Shown here: in pieces, positions 38,087 to 47,769 of the stretch
How positions within the stretch are numbered: position 1 is the stretch's first letter
How the letters are laid out: each line of letters begins with the position of its first letter
Notes under the pieces: model-generated
The model's input: the letters and a program-made list of their open reading frames with translations, nothing else
Told to the model about the DNA's origin: nothing
Databases searched by the model: none
Position numbers and translations under genes: made by a program
Assembly (NCBI GenBank): GCA_022711755.1
Contig: JAKLEA010000010.1
Coordinates: 1-64,000, forward strand
Source: Planctomycetota bacterium
Lineage (GTDB): Bacteria > Planctomycetota > Brocadiia > SM23-32 > JAKLEA01
Direction: 5' to 3'
DNA: 64,000 nt

Positions 38087-39793
38087 ATGAGAATATACTG
38101 CGGAGTCGCCGGCATCGTTGCGGCGTTGGGCGTTCTCTCCAACGCGCGGGCTGAGACAACCGATCGCTTCTTCGGCGAGCCGGTGAAGCTCAAGGGTCGG
38201 CACATTCACTTCACAAGCTGGAAATACGTCCGTCCGGGGAGTTTCGCCTGGAGGATTCAGCGTGATCCGGCGGCGAACGAAGCGGAGAAACTTCAGGGCG
38301 CGTGGCTCAAGGGCGACGGTTCCCGGCCGGCGGTCTTCGAGCCGATTGACATGCCGCGCGGTGTTCGCCTTGTCGCGCAACAAGCGCAGAAGGTCCCCTT
38401 CAAACCCGGTCAGATGGCCGCGAGCGTCTTCGATGAAGGCAAGTTCAAGGCGTGGTATGTGACCGATCCGTGCGCGCAGCCGGAGCCTTTCAGTTCGAAG
38501 GACAAAATCCTGCCGGGACACAACGGCCACGTTTCCTACGCCGAATCCGCGGACGGCGTCGCATGGACGATTCCGAAACTGGGCCTGTTCGAATACGCCG
38601 GAAACCGCGACAACAACATCGTTTTCCGCGGCGACTTAAACGGTTCGACGCGCGGATTCCACGGCGGCAGCGTTTTCATTGACCCGTCCTCGAAAGAAGA
38701 GCGCTACAAGATGCTCTACCTCGGCATCATCACCGACGAGGAGTGGGAGGCTTTCGCGAAGAAGTATCCAGGCGAGGCGGACACAATGGCGCGGCGTCCT
38801 GACGTCGGGGGCTTCCGTTGCGTGGTTGCGGTCTTCGGCGCGGTGTCGCCGGACGGGATTCATTGGACGTCCCTGCCGGAGCCGCTGATGATCCAGCACG
38901 CGGACACGCTTAATACCTGTTATTATGACGAGGACATCGGGAAATGCGTCGCCTACGTCCGCGCGTGGCAGGTCAACGAGCGCGCGCCCGGATTCGGGGC
39001 GGCGAACTCGGACTGCTGGATTCCGGTGGGGCGGCGCTCCATAGGCCGCGCGGTCAGCGACGACTTCCGGCACTTCAGCAAGCCGGAGATAGTCGCCACG
39101 ACCGACGCAGACATGCCGGCAAGCCACGTCTTCTACACGAACTGCAAGACGACGTTGCCGGACTGTCCGGACAACCACGTCATGTTCCCGTGGATATGGG
39201 AGATGGAGAGCGACGGCGGGTCGGTGTGGCTGATGTCCAGCCCGGACGGGCGGAACTGGTCGCGCGTTCCCGGCGGGCCGGTCGTGCCGTGCGGGGAGCC
39301 GGGCAAGCCTGACGGCGCGCTGGTCGTGTGCAGCGGAAATCTGTTGGAATGTCCTGACGGGACGTGGGCGCTGGCATATTCCGGCGCGCCGATCCCGCAC
39401 AAGTACCCGGGGCGGGATATCAACTTGCGCAAAGGACTCTTCCCCGGATTGCAGGGCGCTTCCGGGCTGGCCGTCTGGCCGAAGGGCAGGCTCGTCGCTC
39501 TCCAGTGCGACGAAGAGGGGGAATTTGCGACCGTAGCCGTAATCCCGCCGGGCGACAATATCCGCCTGAACGCCGTTGTAAAACCAACAGGCTACATCAA
39601 GGTCGCATTGCGAAAGTTCGGCGGCGGCGATATTGAGGGGCGAGGCTTCGACGACACGGATCGCTTCGCCGGGGACGATCAGGCTTTCCCGATAACGTGG
39701 AAGGGCGAATCTTCGTTGAAATGCGAAGGCGCGCCGGTTGTGCTGCGATTCAGGATGCGACAGGCGAAACTGTTCGGAATTGAGTTTCACTGA
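38087..39793 (+). CDS. Secreted five-bladed-propeller (GH32/GH43-like) protein
   Basis: A 568-residue protein with a signal peptide (IYCGVAGIVAALGVLSNARA). The body repeats blade-like blocks (GHVSYAESADGVAWTIPKLG, VFGAVSPDGIHWTSLPEPL, WLMSSPDGRNWSRVPGGPVV). The pattern is shared with glycosidase-like propellers of planctomycete-type bacteria. Catalytic residues cannot be assigned by eye, so activity on a sugar polymer is inference from fold and neighbours. ATG 38087 has GGAG upstream. A short hairpin at 39803-39821 follows the gene. Confidence 0.62.
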   Translation: MRIYCGVAGIVAALGVLSNARAETTDRFFGEPVKLKGRHIHFTSWKYVRPGSFAWRIQRDPAANEAEKLQGAWLKGDGSRPAVFEPIDMPRGVRLVAQQAQKVPFKPGQMAASVFDEGKFKAWYVTDPCAQPEPFSSKDKILPGHNGHVSYAESADGVAWTIPKLGLFEYAGNRDNNIVFRGDLNGSTRGFHGGSVFIDPSSKEERYKMLYLGIITDEEWEAFAKKYPGEADTMARRPDVGGFRCVVAVFGAVSPDGIHWTSLPEPLMIQHADTLNTCYYDEDIGKCVAYVRAWQVNERAPGFGAANSDCWIPVGRRSIGRAVSDDFRHFSKPEIVATTDADMPASHVFYTNCKTTLPDCPDNHVMFPWIWEMESDGGSVWLMSSPDGRNWSRVPGGPVVPCGEPGKPDGALVVCSGNLLECPDGTWALAYSGAPIPHKYPGRDINLRKGLFPGLQGASGLAVWPKGRLVALQCDEEGEFATVAVIPPGDNIRLNAVVKPTGYIKVALRKFGGGDIEGRGFDDTDRFAGDDQAFPITWKGESSLKCEGAPVVLRFRMRQAKLFGIEFH

Positions 39794-39802
39794 CAGCGGG
39801 AG

Positions 39803-39824
39803 AGCGATCAATCCGATCGCTTTC
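39803..39824 (+). terminator. Weak terminator-like hairpin
   Basis: A perfect 7-bp stem AGCGATC/GATCGCT with a 5-nt loop follows the propeller gene, but only TTTC comes after it. It may stop or stabilise the transcript. Confidence 0.35.
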
Positions 39825-39892
39825 AGGAAAAATTCCTCTGCCAATCTGCCACTCAGCGCGCGCAGACGCATGGCGTGAGAAAGACATGGCGG

Positions 39893-40132
39893 ATGCTTTC
39901 TGACTTTCGATTCATTGTGATGACGGGATTCGCGGTCTTCTACTTCAGGGCCGCGCAATTGGACGACTCCTCGCCCATTCTGTTTTCCGGGCTGTCTGTG
40001 ATCGTGTCGCTGATCGTGTGGACGCGGTGGGGCTGGGGATTCTGGGGGATGGTACTCGCGCAGTTTCTTCTGTTTGTCCTGATCGCCATATTCCGAATCG
40101 CCCGGGAGATTCCGAGTCGACGCAGAGATTGA
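39893..40132 (+). CDS. Small two-helix membrane protein
   Basis: A 79-residue protein with two hydrophobic segments (about residues 5-40 and 44-68) and a basic tail. ATG 39893 has GAGAAAG upstream; a GTG six codons earlier has none. I recognise no family. It lies alone between the propeller gene and the DUF1080 gene. It could be real or a chance frame; the amphipathic membrane pattern favours a real gene. Confidence 0.4.
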   Translation: MLSDFRFIVMTGFAVFYFRAAQLDDSSPILFSGLSVIVSLIVWTRWGWGFWGMVLAQFLLFVLIAIFRIAREIPSRRRD

Positions 40133-40258
40133 TGGCCCCACAACTCCCGGCGCTCCTGGCAGGCGAAACTTGCCTTCAACGGGATATTTGCGGTACCATT
40201 CATACCGACGTTGCGGCGCTGGCGGATCGGCTGGTTACTGCAAATGGGAGGACTAAAC

Positions 40259-41476
40259 GTGTTGCGGAAAATACTGCTGACGATTCCGGCATTGGTTGTA
40301 ATGTTTTCGACGGTCGCGTGGGGAGAGCCGATTGCGCCCGCCGAGAGAATCCAGCTTTTCAACGGCAAGGACACGTCCGGATGGGACAGGTTCGTCGGCG
40401 AAGGCGACCCCGCCCCGGTGTGGACGGTCAAGGACGGGATTCTCCGCTGCGCCGGAGCGCCGCACGGCTACATCAAGACGCAGGCCGAATACAAGGATTA
40501 CATTCTCCATCTTGAATGGCGCTGGGACGGGGAGCCGGGCAACAGCGGAGTCCTCCTGCACATGTCCGGACAGGACGCCATTTGGCCGAAGAGCATCGAG
40601 TGCCAGCTTTTCAACGGCCACGCAGGCGATATGATCGTCATGCAGGGGACGGAGTTCAATGAGCACAAGGGGAAGCAGGGGATATGTGTCCCGCAACGCA
40701 ATCCGTCCAGCGAGAACAAGCCCGGCGAATGGAATCGGTATGACATCGTATGCAGCGGAGATTCCATCACGGCGTTCGTCAATGGCGTCCTCCAGAACGA
40801 GGCGACCGGCGCGTCCGAGCGCTCCGGAAAGATTTGCTTCCAGAGCGAGGGCGGGGTCATCGAATTCAGAAACATCTACGTGGAGCCGGTTGCTGCCGTC
40901 GCGCGGCTCTGGAACGGCAAGGACTTCGCGGGCTGGACGCGCTTCCTGGGCGAACCGAACGCGGACCCGGACAAGACATGGAAGGTCGCGAACGGCGTCC
41001 TTCGCTGCTATGGAAAACCGGCGGGATACATCAGGACCGATGCGGAATACGAGAATTACGTCCTCCACGTCGAGTGGCGCTGGGCCGGCGGCATGTGGGG
41101 AGGCAACAGCGGCGTTCTGATCCACATGAGCCAGCCGGACATGGTCTGGCCCAAGAGCATCGAGTGCCAGCTTGCGGCGGGCAACGCCGGGGACTTCTGG
41201 GTGATCGAGGGGACGGAGTTCGACGAGCACAAGCGCAACGACGGCGGGCGGGCGGACGGGCGGCGGATGATGAAGCTTGGCAAGTCCAGCGAGAAGCCGC
41301 GCGGGCAGTGGAACGCATACGACATCACGTGCAAAGGCAACACGATAGAGGTCATGGTCAATGGAGTCAGGCAGAACGCAGCGACAAACACATCGGTGTC
41401 AAAAGGTAAGATATGCCTTCAGAGCGAGGGCGAGAGGATCGAGTTCCGAAACATTTATCTGCGTCCGATAAAGTGA
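40259..41476 (+). CDS. Tandem DUF1080 (3-keto-disaccharide hydrolase-like) secreted protein
   Basis: A 405-residue protein from GTG 40259 (GGGAGGA upstream) with a signal peptide. Two copies of the same DUF1080 domain follow: each has LFNGKD or LWNGKD, IKT or IRTDAEY, W(G/D)G...NSGVL(L/I)HMS, WPKSIECQL and GKICLQSEG or GKICFQSEG. The copies cover about residues 30-225 and 226-405. DUF1080 proteins bind or cleave sugars, and some hydrolyse 3-keto-glycosides. It probably works outside the cell with the neighbouring GH2 protein, which starts 21 bp later. Confidence 0.85.
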   Translation: MLRKILLTIPALVVMFSTVAWGEPIAPAERIQLFNGKDTSGWDRFVGEGDPAPVWTVKDGILRCAGAPHGYIKTQAEYKDYILHLEWRWDGEPGNSGVLLHMSGQDAIWPKSIECQLFNGHAGDMIVMQGTEFNEHKGKQGICVPQRNPSSENKPGEWNRYDIVCSGDSITAFVNGVLQNEATGASERSGKICFQSEGGVIEFRNIYVEPVAAVARLWNGKDFAGWTRFLGEPNADPDKTWKVANGVLRCYGKPAGYIRTDAEYENYVLHVEWRWAGGMWGGNSGVLIHMSQPDMVWPKSIECQLAAGNAGDFWVIEGTEFDEHKRNDGGRADGRRMMKLGKSSEKPRGQWNAYDITCKGNTIEVMVNGVRQNAATNTSVSKGKICLQSEGERIEFRNIYLRPIK

Positions 41477-41497
41477 CTCAGCTTGAGGAGTTATGGA

Positions 41498-44400
41498 ATG
41501 TCCGCCAAAACCTTCGGTCTGACGGTTTGCGCTCTCCTGTTGTCCCTTGCTTCATGCGCCGGATCGGGCGCGCGGCCTGCTCCGATTTCTCTTGCCGGCG
41601 AATGGGAATTCCGCCTCGACCCGAACTGTGTCGGAGCGCGGGAGAACTGGTCAGCCGCCGCGTTTGGCGAAAAGGCGCGCCTGCCGGGAACGACAGACGA
41701 GAATCGAAAGGGGGCGAAGAACGACAAGGCCGAGGTCTCGATGCTCAGCCGTGTTTATACATACGTCGGCCCGGCATGGTATCGCAGGGAATTCGTGATT
41801 CCGGACGAATGGCGCGGCAGGCGAGTCAGCCTGTTTCTGGAGCGCTGCCACTGGGAGACGCGCGTCTGGCTTGACGGCGCGGAGGTCGGCATGCGCGACA
41901 GCCTTTGCGCTCCGCACGTCTACGATCTCGGCGAGGTTGCGCCCGGACCGCACAGGCTGACGATACGCGTTGACAACTCGATCAAGTATGACGTCGGGCG
42001 GTGGGCGCATTCCATCACGGATATGACGCAGACGAACTGGAACGGGATTGTCGGGCGGATTGAGCTTTCCGCGCATGATCCCGTCTGGATTCGATCGGTT
42101 CAGGTCCATCCGAATGTCAAACTTCGCAGGGTAAGAGCGGTCATCGAAATCGGCAACGATCTCGGAAGGGCGGTTGAATGCGATATTTCCGCGATGGCAA
42201 AGCCGGCCCGGACGATTGACGCCGAGGCTGGAACGGCTGAAGCGGCCATGAAGTCGGCGGCGAAGCGAGAGTCTATTCCAGCCGGGGGCAGGATCGTCGA
42301 GCTTGAGGTTGAAATGGGGGAGGGGGTCGTTCTCTGGGACGAATTCAATCCCGCCCTTTACGAAATTGACGTTTCGCTGGATTCGGTTCGCGGGGGGGAT
42401 TTCTCGGATACGCGAAGTGTTCGATTCGGCATGCGCGAGTTTGCCGCAGCCGGAACCCGATTCACGCTGAACGGGCGTCCAACATTCGTTCGCGGCAACC
42501 TGGAATGCTGCATCTTCCCCATGACCGGGCATCCGCCGACGGACGTCGCGTCATGGCTCAGGCTGTGCCGTATTGCGAAGGAATACGGACTGAATCACGT
42601 CCGCTTTCACTCGTGGTGTCCGCCGGAGGCCGCGTTCGAAGCGGCGGACCTGGCCGGGGTGACGTTCCAGATCGAAACTCCGGTCTGGACCGCGCTTGGC
42701 GCGGACGAGAGGACGGACGGCTACATCCGCGCCGAGGCCGACCGCATCCTTGAGGCGTACGGCAATCATCCGTCCTTCTGCATGCTTTCCGTGGGCAACG
42801 AGCCTTCCGGGGAGAACCAGAAGAAATTCCTGGCCGGCGTCGTTTCCGAGTGGAAGCGCAAGGACGGGCGGCGCCTCTACACCGGATGCTCCGGGTGGCC
42901 GGAGATTCCCGAGAATCAGTACCACGTATTACCCGGTCGGCGCGGCCCGCTGAGGCTTCACGGCGGCCCGCTCGGCCCGAGAACAGATTTCGATTACGCG
43001 GCAAGCCTGGCCGGTTGTCAGGTTCCGGTGATAGCGCATGAACTCGGCCAGTGGTGTGTTTATCCAAATTTCGAGGAAATCCCGAAATACGCAGGCGTTC
43101 TCCGCGCAAGGAACTTCGAGACATTCCGCGATTCTCTTGCTGCTCACGGCATGAGCGATCAGGCGCGCGACTTCCTGGCGGCGTCCGGAAAATTACAGGT
43201 AATACTTTATAAGTCCGATATCGAGGCCATGCTGCGCACACCGGGCGCGGGGGGATTCCAGTTGCTGCAACTCCACGACTTCCCCGGCCAGGGAACCGCC
43301 CTCGTCGGAATGCTTGACGCCTTCTGGGACTCCAAGGGCTACGTCGCGCCGGAGGAGTTCCGTCAGTTCTGCTGCGAGACGGTTCCCCTGCTCCGGATGA
43401 AGAAGATGACGTGGACGACGGCGGAGAGATTCGAGGGAACGGTTGAGGTCTGCCACTTCGGCGCCGCGCCGATCATGGACGCGCAGCCTGAGTGGACAAT
43501 CACGGACTCCAGCGGAAAACAGCTTGCAGCGGGAAAACTTGAGAAGCGGGCAATCCCGCTCGGAAACGGAATCGGTCTTGGAAGGATCGATTTTGACCTG
43601 AGCGCCGTGCCGGCTCCGAGCGAGTTAACGGTCGAGGTCTCGATTGCGGGAACGCAGTATCGCAACGACTGGCGCATCTGGGTTTATCCGGCTCAGGTTG
43701 ACGTTTCAATTCCGGAGGGCGTGAAGGTCTCGCCTGAGTTTGGCGAGGATGAAATCGCCGCTCTCAAGCGTGGCGGGCGGCTCCTGTTGTTGCCCCGGCT
43801 TTCGTCGCCGAAACATTACGCGGCGTCGTCGTTCGAGCCGATCTTCTGGAACATGCAGTGGTTCCCCGGCCAGCCGCGCCAACTGGGCGTTCTGTGCGAT
43901 CCGAAGCATCCAGCGCTTGCGGAGTTCCCCACGCGATTCCACAGCGACTGGCAGTGGTTCGATCTTATGAGCGGCGCGAGGCTGGCGATTCTCGATTCCT
44001 TCCCGGCGGGGTTCCGCCCGATAGTGCAGGTCATTGACGACTGGAACACGAATCGCAAGCTGGGCGCGGTGTTTGAGACCAGGACGGGCGGCGGACGGTT
44101 GCTTGTTTGCTCGCTCGATCTTGAAAATAACCTGGAAAAGCGCCCAGCGGCGCGGCAGTTGCTCCGCAGTCTGCTTCGATACGCCGCGAGCGACGCTTTC
44201 AATCCTGCGGATGAAATTGAGCTTGCCCGGATTGCGGAAATCATGCGCGAGCCGGATCTGAGCGCCGTTTCAACCGACAGCGCGGCGGGCGGCTACCCCG
44301 GCGCGAACGCGGTTGACGGCGATCCGAAGACAATCTGGCACACGCCCTGGGAGGGTACCGCGCCGGACTATCCCCACGAAATCGTGATCAAAATGAGGGA

Positions 44401-44665
44401 TACGAAGCGCATTCGAGGAATCCGCCTCCTGCCCCGGCAGGACGTGGCCAACGGATTCATCAAGGATTTTCAAGTGTTCGCCCGGGCGGGCGTGGACGGT
44501 TGGGGGGAGCCGGTTTTTTCAGGGAGTATGCAGCGCGGCCCGGCGGCGCAGGAGCTATTGTTCCCCTCTCCGGTCGCCGCGCGATACGTCCGCTTCGTCG
44601 CCCTGTCCGGTCACAACGACAAATTCGCGGCGATAGCGGAGATTGAAATCATCCCGGCGGAGTGA
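41498..44665 (+). CDS. GH2 family glycoside hydrolase lipoprotein with F5/8-type C-terminus
   Basis: A 1055-residue protein. ATG 41498 has GAGGAG seven bases upstream; the signal ends in LASC, a lipobox. Domains: GH2 sugar-binding jelly roll (about 25-190), immunoglobulin-like domain, TIM barrel (about 300-620) and a C-terminal discoidin-like (F5/8) domain from about 940. The acid/base is E435 in SVGNEPSG and the nucleophile is E515 in VIAHELGQW. It would cleave beta-linked sugars at the cell surface. It is co-directional with the DUF1080 gene and faces the low-GC block. Confidence 0.88.
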   Translation: MSAKTFGLTVCALLLSLASCAGSGARPAPISLAGEWEFRLDPNCVGARENWSAAAFGEKARLPGTTDENRKGAKNDKAEVSMLSRVYTYVGPAWYRREFVIPDEWRGRRVSLFLERCHWETRVWLDGAEVGMRDSLCAPHVYDLGEVAPGPHRLTIRVDNSIKYDVGRWAHSITDMTQTNWNGIVGRIELSAHDPVWIRSVQVHPNVKLRRVRAVIEIGNDLGRAVECDISAMAKPARTIDAEAGTAEAAMKSAAKRESIPAGGRIVELEVEMGEGVVLWDEFNPALYEIDVSLDSVRGGDFSDTRSVRFGMREFAAAGTRFTLNGRPTFVRGNLECCIFPMTGHPPTDVASWLRLCRIAKEYGLNHVRFHSWCPPEAAFEAADLAGVTFQIETPVWTALGADERTDGYIRAEADRILEAYGNHPSFCMLSVGNEPSGENQKKFLAGVVSEWKRKDGRRLYTGCSGWPEIPENQYHVLPGRRGPLRLHGGPLGPRTDFDYAASLAGCQVPVIAHELGQWCVYPNFEEIPKYAGVLRARNFETFRDSLAAHGMSDQARDFLAASGKLQVILYKSDIEAMLRTPGAGGFQLLQLHDFPGQGTALVGMLDAFWDSKGYVAPEEFRQFCCETVPLLRMKKMTWTTAERFEGTVEVCHFGAAPIMDAQPEWTITDSSGKQLAAGKLEKRAIPLGNGIGLGRIDFDLSAVPAPSELTVEVSIAGTQYRNDWRIWVYPAQVDVSIPEGVKVSPEFGEDEIAALKRGGRLLLLPRLSSPKHYAASSFEPIFWNMQWFPGQPRQLGVLCDPKHPALAEFPTRFHSDWQWFDLMSGARLAILDSFPAGFRPIVQVIDDWNTNRKLGAVFETRTGGGRLLVCSLDLENNLEKRPAARQLLRSLLRYAASDAFNPADEIELARIAEIMREPDLSAVSTDSAAGGYPGANAVDGDPKTIWHTPWEGTAPDYPHEIVIKMRDTKRIRGIRLLPRQDVANGFIKDFQVFARAGVDGWGEPVFSGSMQRGPAAQELLFPSPVAARYVRFVALSGHNDKFAAIAEIEIIPAE

Positions 44666-44688
44666 TTCCGGAAAGCAGAGGCTGTCGC

Positions 44689-46164
44689 CTACTGTTGTCC
44701 GTCCTTGACGGTGAGTTCGACCTTCTGGACATAGGATCCCGTCTCTGTGCTTCCCTTGGTGGTCTTGACAGTGAAATCGTCGCCTATCCTGTTCCCTTCA
44801 TCCGAATACTCCACAAAGCCGAACTGATTCAGCTCAGGCATGGACTCACGAAGTCTGTCACGGCTACCGTCAGGGTCTGTCATGTGGTGCGCCTGCGCAG
44901 TGTCACACTCAGGATTTTTGAATCCCTCTCGCGAAACATACTTCCGGTCCTCATTGTTCTGATCGTCCCTTTCGGCAGCCAACGCCAGGATCGCAAAATA
45001 GTCACCTTCAGCACGGGTCAAGTTTCGCCTCTCTTGGCTCGGCAACAATTCAACGTCCCACGAAGTGATGTGCTTAGGGGAGTCATTCCCCCCTCTTGCG
45101 CTGAACACCATCGCCCGTGGTGTTTCCGTGGACTTTTGCCCCGGTTTCGGTCCCTGCTCCCGCGCCGCAAGCCGCCCATCTAGCAGCGGCCCCCGGACAT
45201 TGTCGGCAGCATCCGCCGCCGCCGGGATCGCCGCGCCACCGGCCACCGTTCGCGATACAGCACTTGCGGTTTTTTCCTGCAACCAGTCATTCGCCTTTAT
45301 CACGATGTCTTTTGGCGATAAAGGTCCGACAAGGCCACAAATCCTCTTGAGTCTCCATAGGACATCCAGCACTTGCCAGTATGAAGCCTGTTCCTCAATG
45401 CTTCTGGGAGGAAATTGAATGTGAAACATCGGTGACAAACCAGCTCGCCCGTCCTTATCAAGTAAGCTTTCAGGATGATGAAAACCAAGCCATGCAAAGA
45501 ATTCAGGCCACCATTCAATAGGGATTTCATCGGGCGTCGGCGGGAGTGCATCGGATAGCCTTTTCACACGACCGGCACAATCCAGCCATCCGAGACATTC
45601 CCATACGACAACATAAGACTCGACTGCTTCTGGCGTCGCGCAAGAGAACAATGATTCCTTGGCCTTTCGATACGGGGAACTCTTGAGTACCGCCTTGTCA
45701 TAGGGTGGTATGCAGTGAGTGCCTGGGAAAAGAGGGGAAAGCGAAGAATCTACCATTGGATGCACCACTGTAATAGCAGCCACTTCGCTTGACGTAAGCC
45801 CCTTGCCGAATTGCACAAGCCCTACTTCAAATACAGAAGGTGCTTTGAAGGTCTGCCCAGGGCGCTTAACCAAATCAGTTTCGACTTTCTTCCCGCTGTC
45901 TAGCCAGGAACGGTTTAATACCCCACATTGCTCCGGCGACAACTCGCAATAGAACCACGGCCAATATCTTCTAGAGAGGGCGATAGAATCAAGAACAATC
46001 GCGTTACCTTTTGATATTGGTGCACGATCCCCATAGCCATGATCCTTGCACTTCTGATCGTTCGGATTGACATCTTGCCAGCAGTGACAGCATACGGGAA
46101 CATCCCACGGGGGAAACCAGTATCTACGCTCGCGCTTTATTGTCTGACTCTCATTGACGCCCAT
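44689..46164 (-). CDS. Unrecognised protein with N-terminal Cys/His cluster
   Basis: A 491-residue protein from ATG 46164 (GGAGGGC upstream). Residues about 25-45 hold CCHC and a further C-x-x-H-like group (CCHCWQDVNPNDQKC then HGYG), a probable zinc site. The middle is rich in tryptophan and proline and the C-terminal third is polar and charged. No signal peptide or membrane segment is seen, so it is likely cytoplasmic. I know no family that matches. It is the last gene of a leftward, lower-GC block with the 384-residue protein and an intervening frame. The base composition differs from both sides, suggesting transfer or rapid change. Confidence 0.6.
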   Translation of the reverse strand: MGVNESQTIKRERRYWFPPWDVPVCCHCWQDVNPNDQKCKDHGYGDRAPISKGNAIVLDSIALSRRYWPWFYCELSPEQCGVLNRSWLDSGKKVETDLVKRPGQTFKAPSVFEVGLVQFGKGLTSSEVAAITVVHPMVDSSLSPLFPGTHCIPPYDKAVLKSSPYRKAKESLFSCATPEAVESYVVVWECLGWLDCAGRVKRLSDALPPTPDEIPIEWWPEFFAWLGFHHPESLLDKDGRAGLSPMFHIQFPPRSIEEQASYWQVLDVLWRLKRICGLVGPLSPKDIVIKANDWLQEKTASAVSRTVAGGAAIPAAADAADNVRGPLLDGRLAAREQGPKPGQKSTETPRAMVFSARGGNDSPKHITSWDVELLPSQERRNLTRAEGDYFAILALAAERDDQNNEDRKYVSREGFKNPECDTAQAHHMTDPDGSRDRLRESMPELNQFGFVEYSDEGNRIGDDFTVKTTKGSTETGSYVQKVELTVKDGQQ

Positions 46165-46285
46165 TGCGGATCGCCCTCCGCGCCCGTGAATGACTTTGCG
46201 GCGGCAGGCTGTCACGGGCGAGTAGCAGCTTTTCGGGAGCTACCCTATCCGCCGCGTTCTTGTCAGTTTCGTTTCCCGCTTACTA

Positions 46286-46642
46286 TCACAACCACTTCAC
46301 CTGTCGCGTGAAAAAAAACTCGGCAATGTTCCCGAAATCGGGCCGACCGTAGCCCCCCGGAAGGAATCGCCGCCGCGCACAAGGCGACGTTTTGAGCCAT
46401 GCGGGAGGAATATCTGATTTCGCCAAGAGCTTCTTCGCCGCGCCAACATGCGGCCTGACGGCCAAGATGAAACTTTCGTACAGCGTTCCCGGCGTTCCGA
46501 TCTTCCGCAAGTTGTCTGCAGGCTTCCCAAACTGGAATAATATCTCGCAATGGGAATCATAAAGAAACTCCGAAGGAATCTGGATACTCTTTGTTGCCGT
46601 GTCATAATTGTTATCTAGCGCCTCTGGTGTCTTGTCTGTGGA
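46286..46642 (-). pseudogene. Start-less coding frame, apparent frameshifted extension of the upstream gene
   Basis: In the -1 frame relative to the 384-residue gene, 119 codons read like real protein: STDKTPEALDNNYDTATKSI, then QIPSEFLYDSHCEILFQFGK and GYGRPDFGNIAEFFFTRQ, with stop TGA at 46286-46288. There is no convincing start codon, only TTG 46510 far inside. It overlaps the C-terminus of the 384-residue frame by about 25 bp. The simplest reading is a single frameshift (deletion or error) that split one longer gene. Confidence 0.5.
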
Positions 46643-47769
46643 AACAGTTCTTCTACCTCGCCCGCTTGCTTTCGCTCTGGCTCCTGCTTTCGCTTTAGCT
46701 CTTGCTCTCGCTCTCGGATCCTATATGCCTCTTTCGCAATTTCGTACTGTCGCATTCTTTCCATTTCGCGCACAGCGATGGGAACAGGATATTGCTCCTT
46801 CAGTATTCTCTTGGCTGCGTCCATACTCAATGCATATCTAGGCACTGTCCTTTCGGTTTCAATTCCTGCTTGGGCATGAGACTCAGGCGTAGCTGAATAG
46901 GTGTATGTTCCCGCCCATATGAGGATAGGGGTCTTTCTCTGTTCTCGCACCTTAATGTTTTCCGTTCGTATTGCCTCCTCAATACGTATTGCCTGCTCAA
47001 TAGATGATAACATGGGACCTCTTTCCTTGCCATCGATATAAACAGTGCCTTCGAACTCTTGCTCGATATTAGGATCAGTTAGGAAAAAAACACCATTTCT
47101 CTCTATTACTAACTGCTGGTGCGACCATTGTTGTGACGTCTGTGTGAACACCATTTCGTGGCTGAGGAAGTAACAAAGCGCGCCTTTACCCTTGACTACT
47201 TGAAATATCTCGTAACTGGAAACTGACGCGTTTCCTTCTATCAAGAAGGTCACATACTCATCTTGCTCCGCTGCCAACTTCTGCTCTGGCATGAACCAGC
47301 GTCCCTTGTATTCGATTAGACCTTTGGCTCGTTGCTCTGCCGCGAATTCTACTTTGGCTTTGGTTTCCGCTTCTGCTTTGGCTTTGTCAGCTTCAGCCTT
47401 TGCCTCTTCTTCTTCGGCTTTCGCCTTCGCTCTTGCCATTTCTTCTTCTCGTGTTGTATATCCTAGCGCGGCCCTTGATTCATCCGAGAGTAATTGCCAT
47501 TGGACCTTCGCTATCCCTGTCGAGTGTACAAAGACGAGGATATCGCCTTCTTTTCTCAGGAGCCGTGCCCTTGTATAGCTCTTGCCGCTGTCAAGGGTAA
47601 TAGTCATATCCTTCTGTTCATCCGCCGCGGCGCAGGGTGTGACAAACAGGCAATAGGCAAGGCTCAACGCTACAGCAATCAGTTTTACCGCCACTTCGCG
47701 CCATTTCTGTGCGGGACGCGCTACGAACGAATCGCGTTTCTGGGCCGTTTCTGTTGTCCCCGTCGTCAT
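46615..47769 (-). CDS. Unrecognised membrane-anchored coiled-coil protein
   Basis: A 384-residue protein. ATG 47769 has GGGAGG upstream. A hydrophobic export or anchor segment is at residues 29-47. Residues 55-100 (DSGKSYTRARLL, KVQWQLLSDESRAALG) recall the SLA1-homology (SHD1-like) module of planctomycete-type secreted proteins. A K/E/A-rich coiled coil (about 105-150) and a second charged coil at the C-terminus flank a globular part. The last residues (ELFPQTRHQRR) look out of character, and coding-like sequence continues in the neighbouring frame. The function is unknown. It heads the low-GC block, divergent from the second sugar ABC operon. Confidence 0.6.
   Translation of the reverse strand: MTTGTTETAQKRDSFVARPAQKWREVAVKLIAVALSLAYCLFVTPCAAADEQKDMTITLDSGKSYTRARLLRKEGDILVFVHSTGIAKVQWQLLSDESRAALGYTTREEEMARAKAKAEEEEAKAEADKAKAEAETKAKVEFAAEQRAKGLIEYKGRWFMPEQKLAAEQDEYVTFLIEGNASVSSYEIFQVVKGKGALCYFLSHEMVFTQTSQQWSHQQLVIERNGVFFLTDPNIEQEFEGTVYIDGKERGPMLSSIEQAIRIEEAIRTENIKVREQRKTPILIWAGTYTYSATPESHAQAGIETERTVPRYALSMDAAKRILKEQYPVPIAVREMERMRQYEIAKEAYRIREREQELKRKQEPERKQAGEVEELFPQTRHQRR

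Noticed and set aside
38636..40141. 501-codon minus-strand frame opposite the propeller gene
   Set aside because: It is an Arg/Pro-rich shadow of a plus-strand gene with signal peptide and family-like repeats.
46600..46680. Programmed -1 frameshift in the low-GC block
   Set aside because: No slippery heptamer or downstream pseudoknot is evident, so mutation or read error is simpler.
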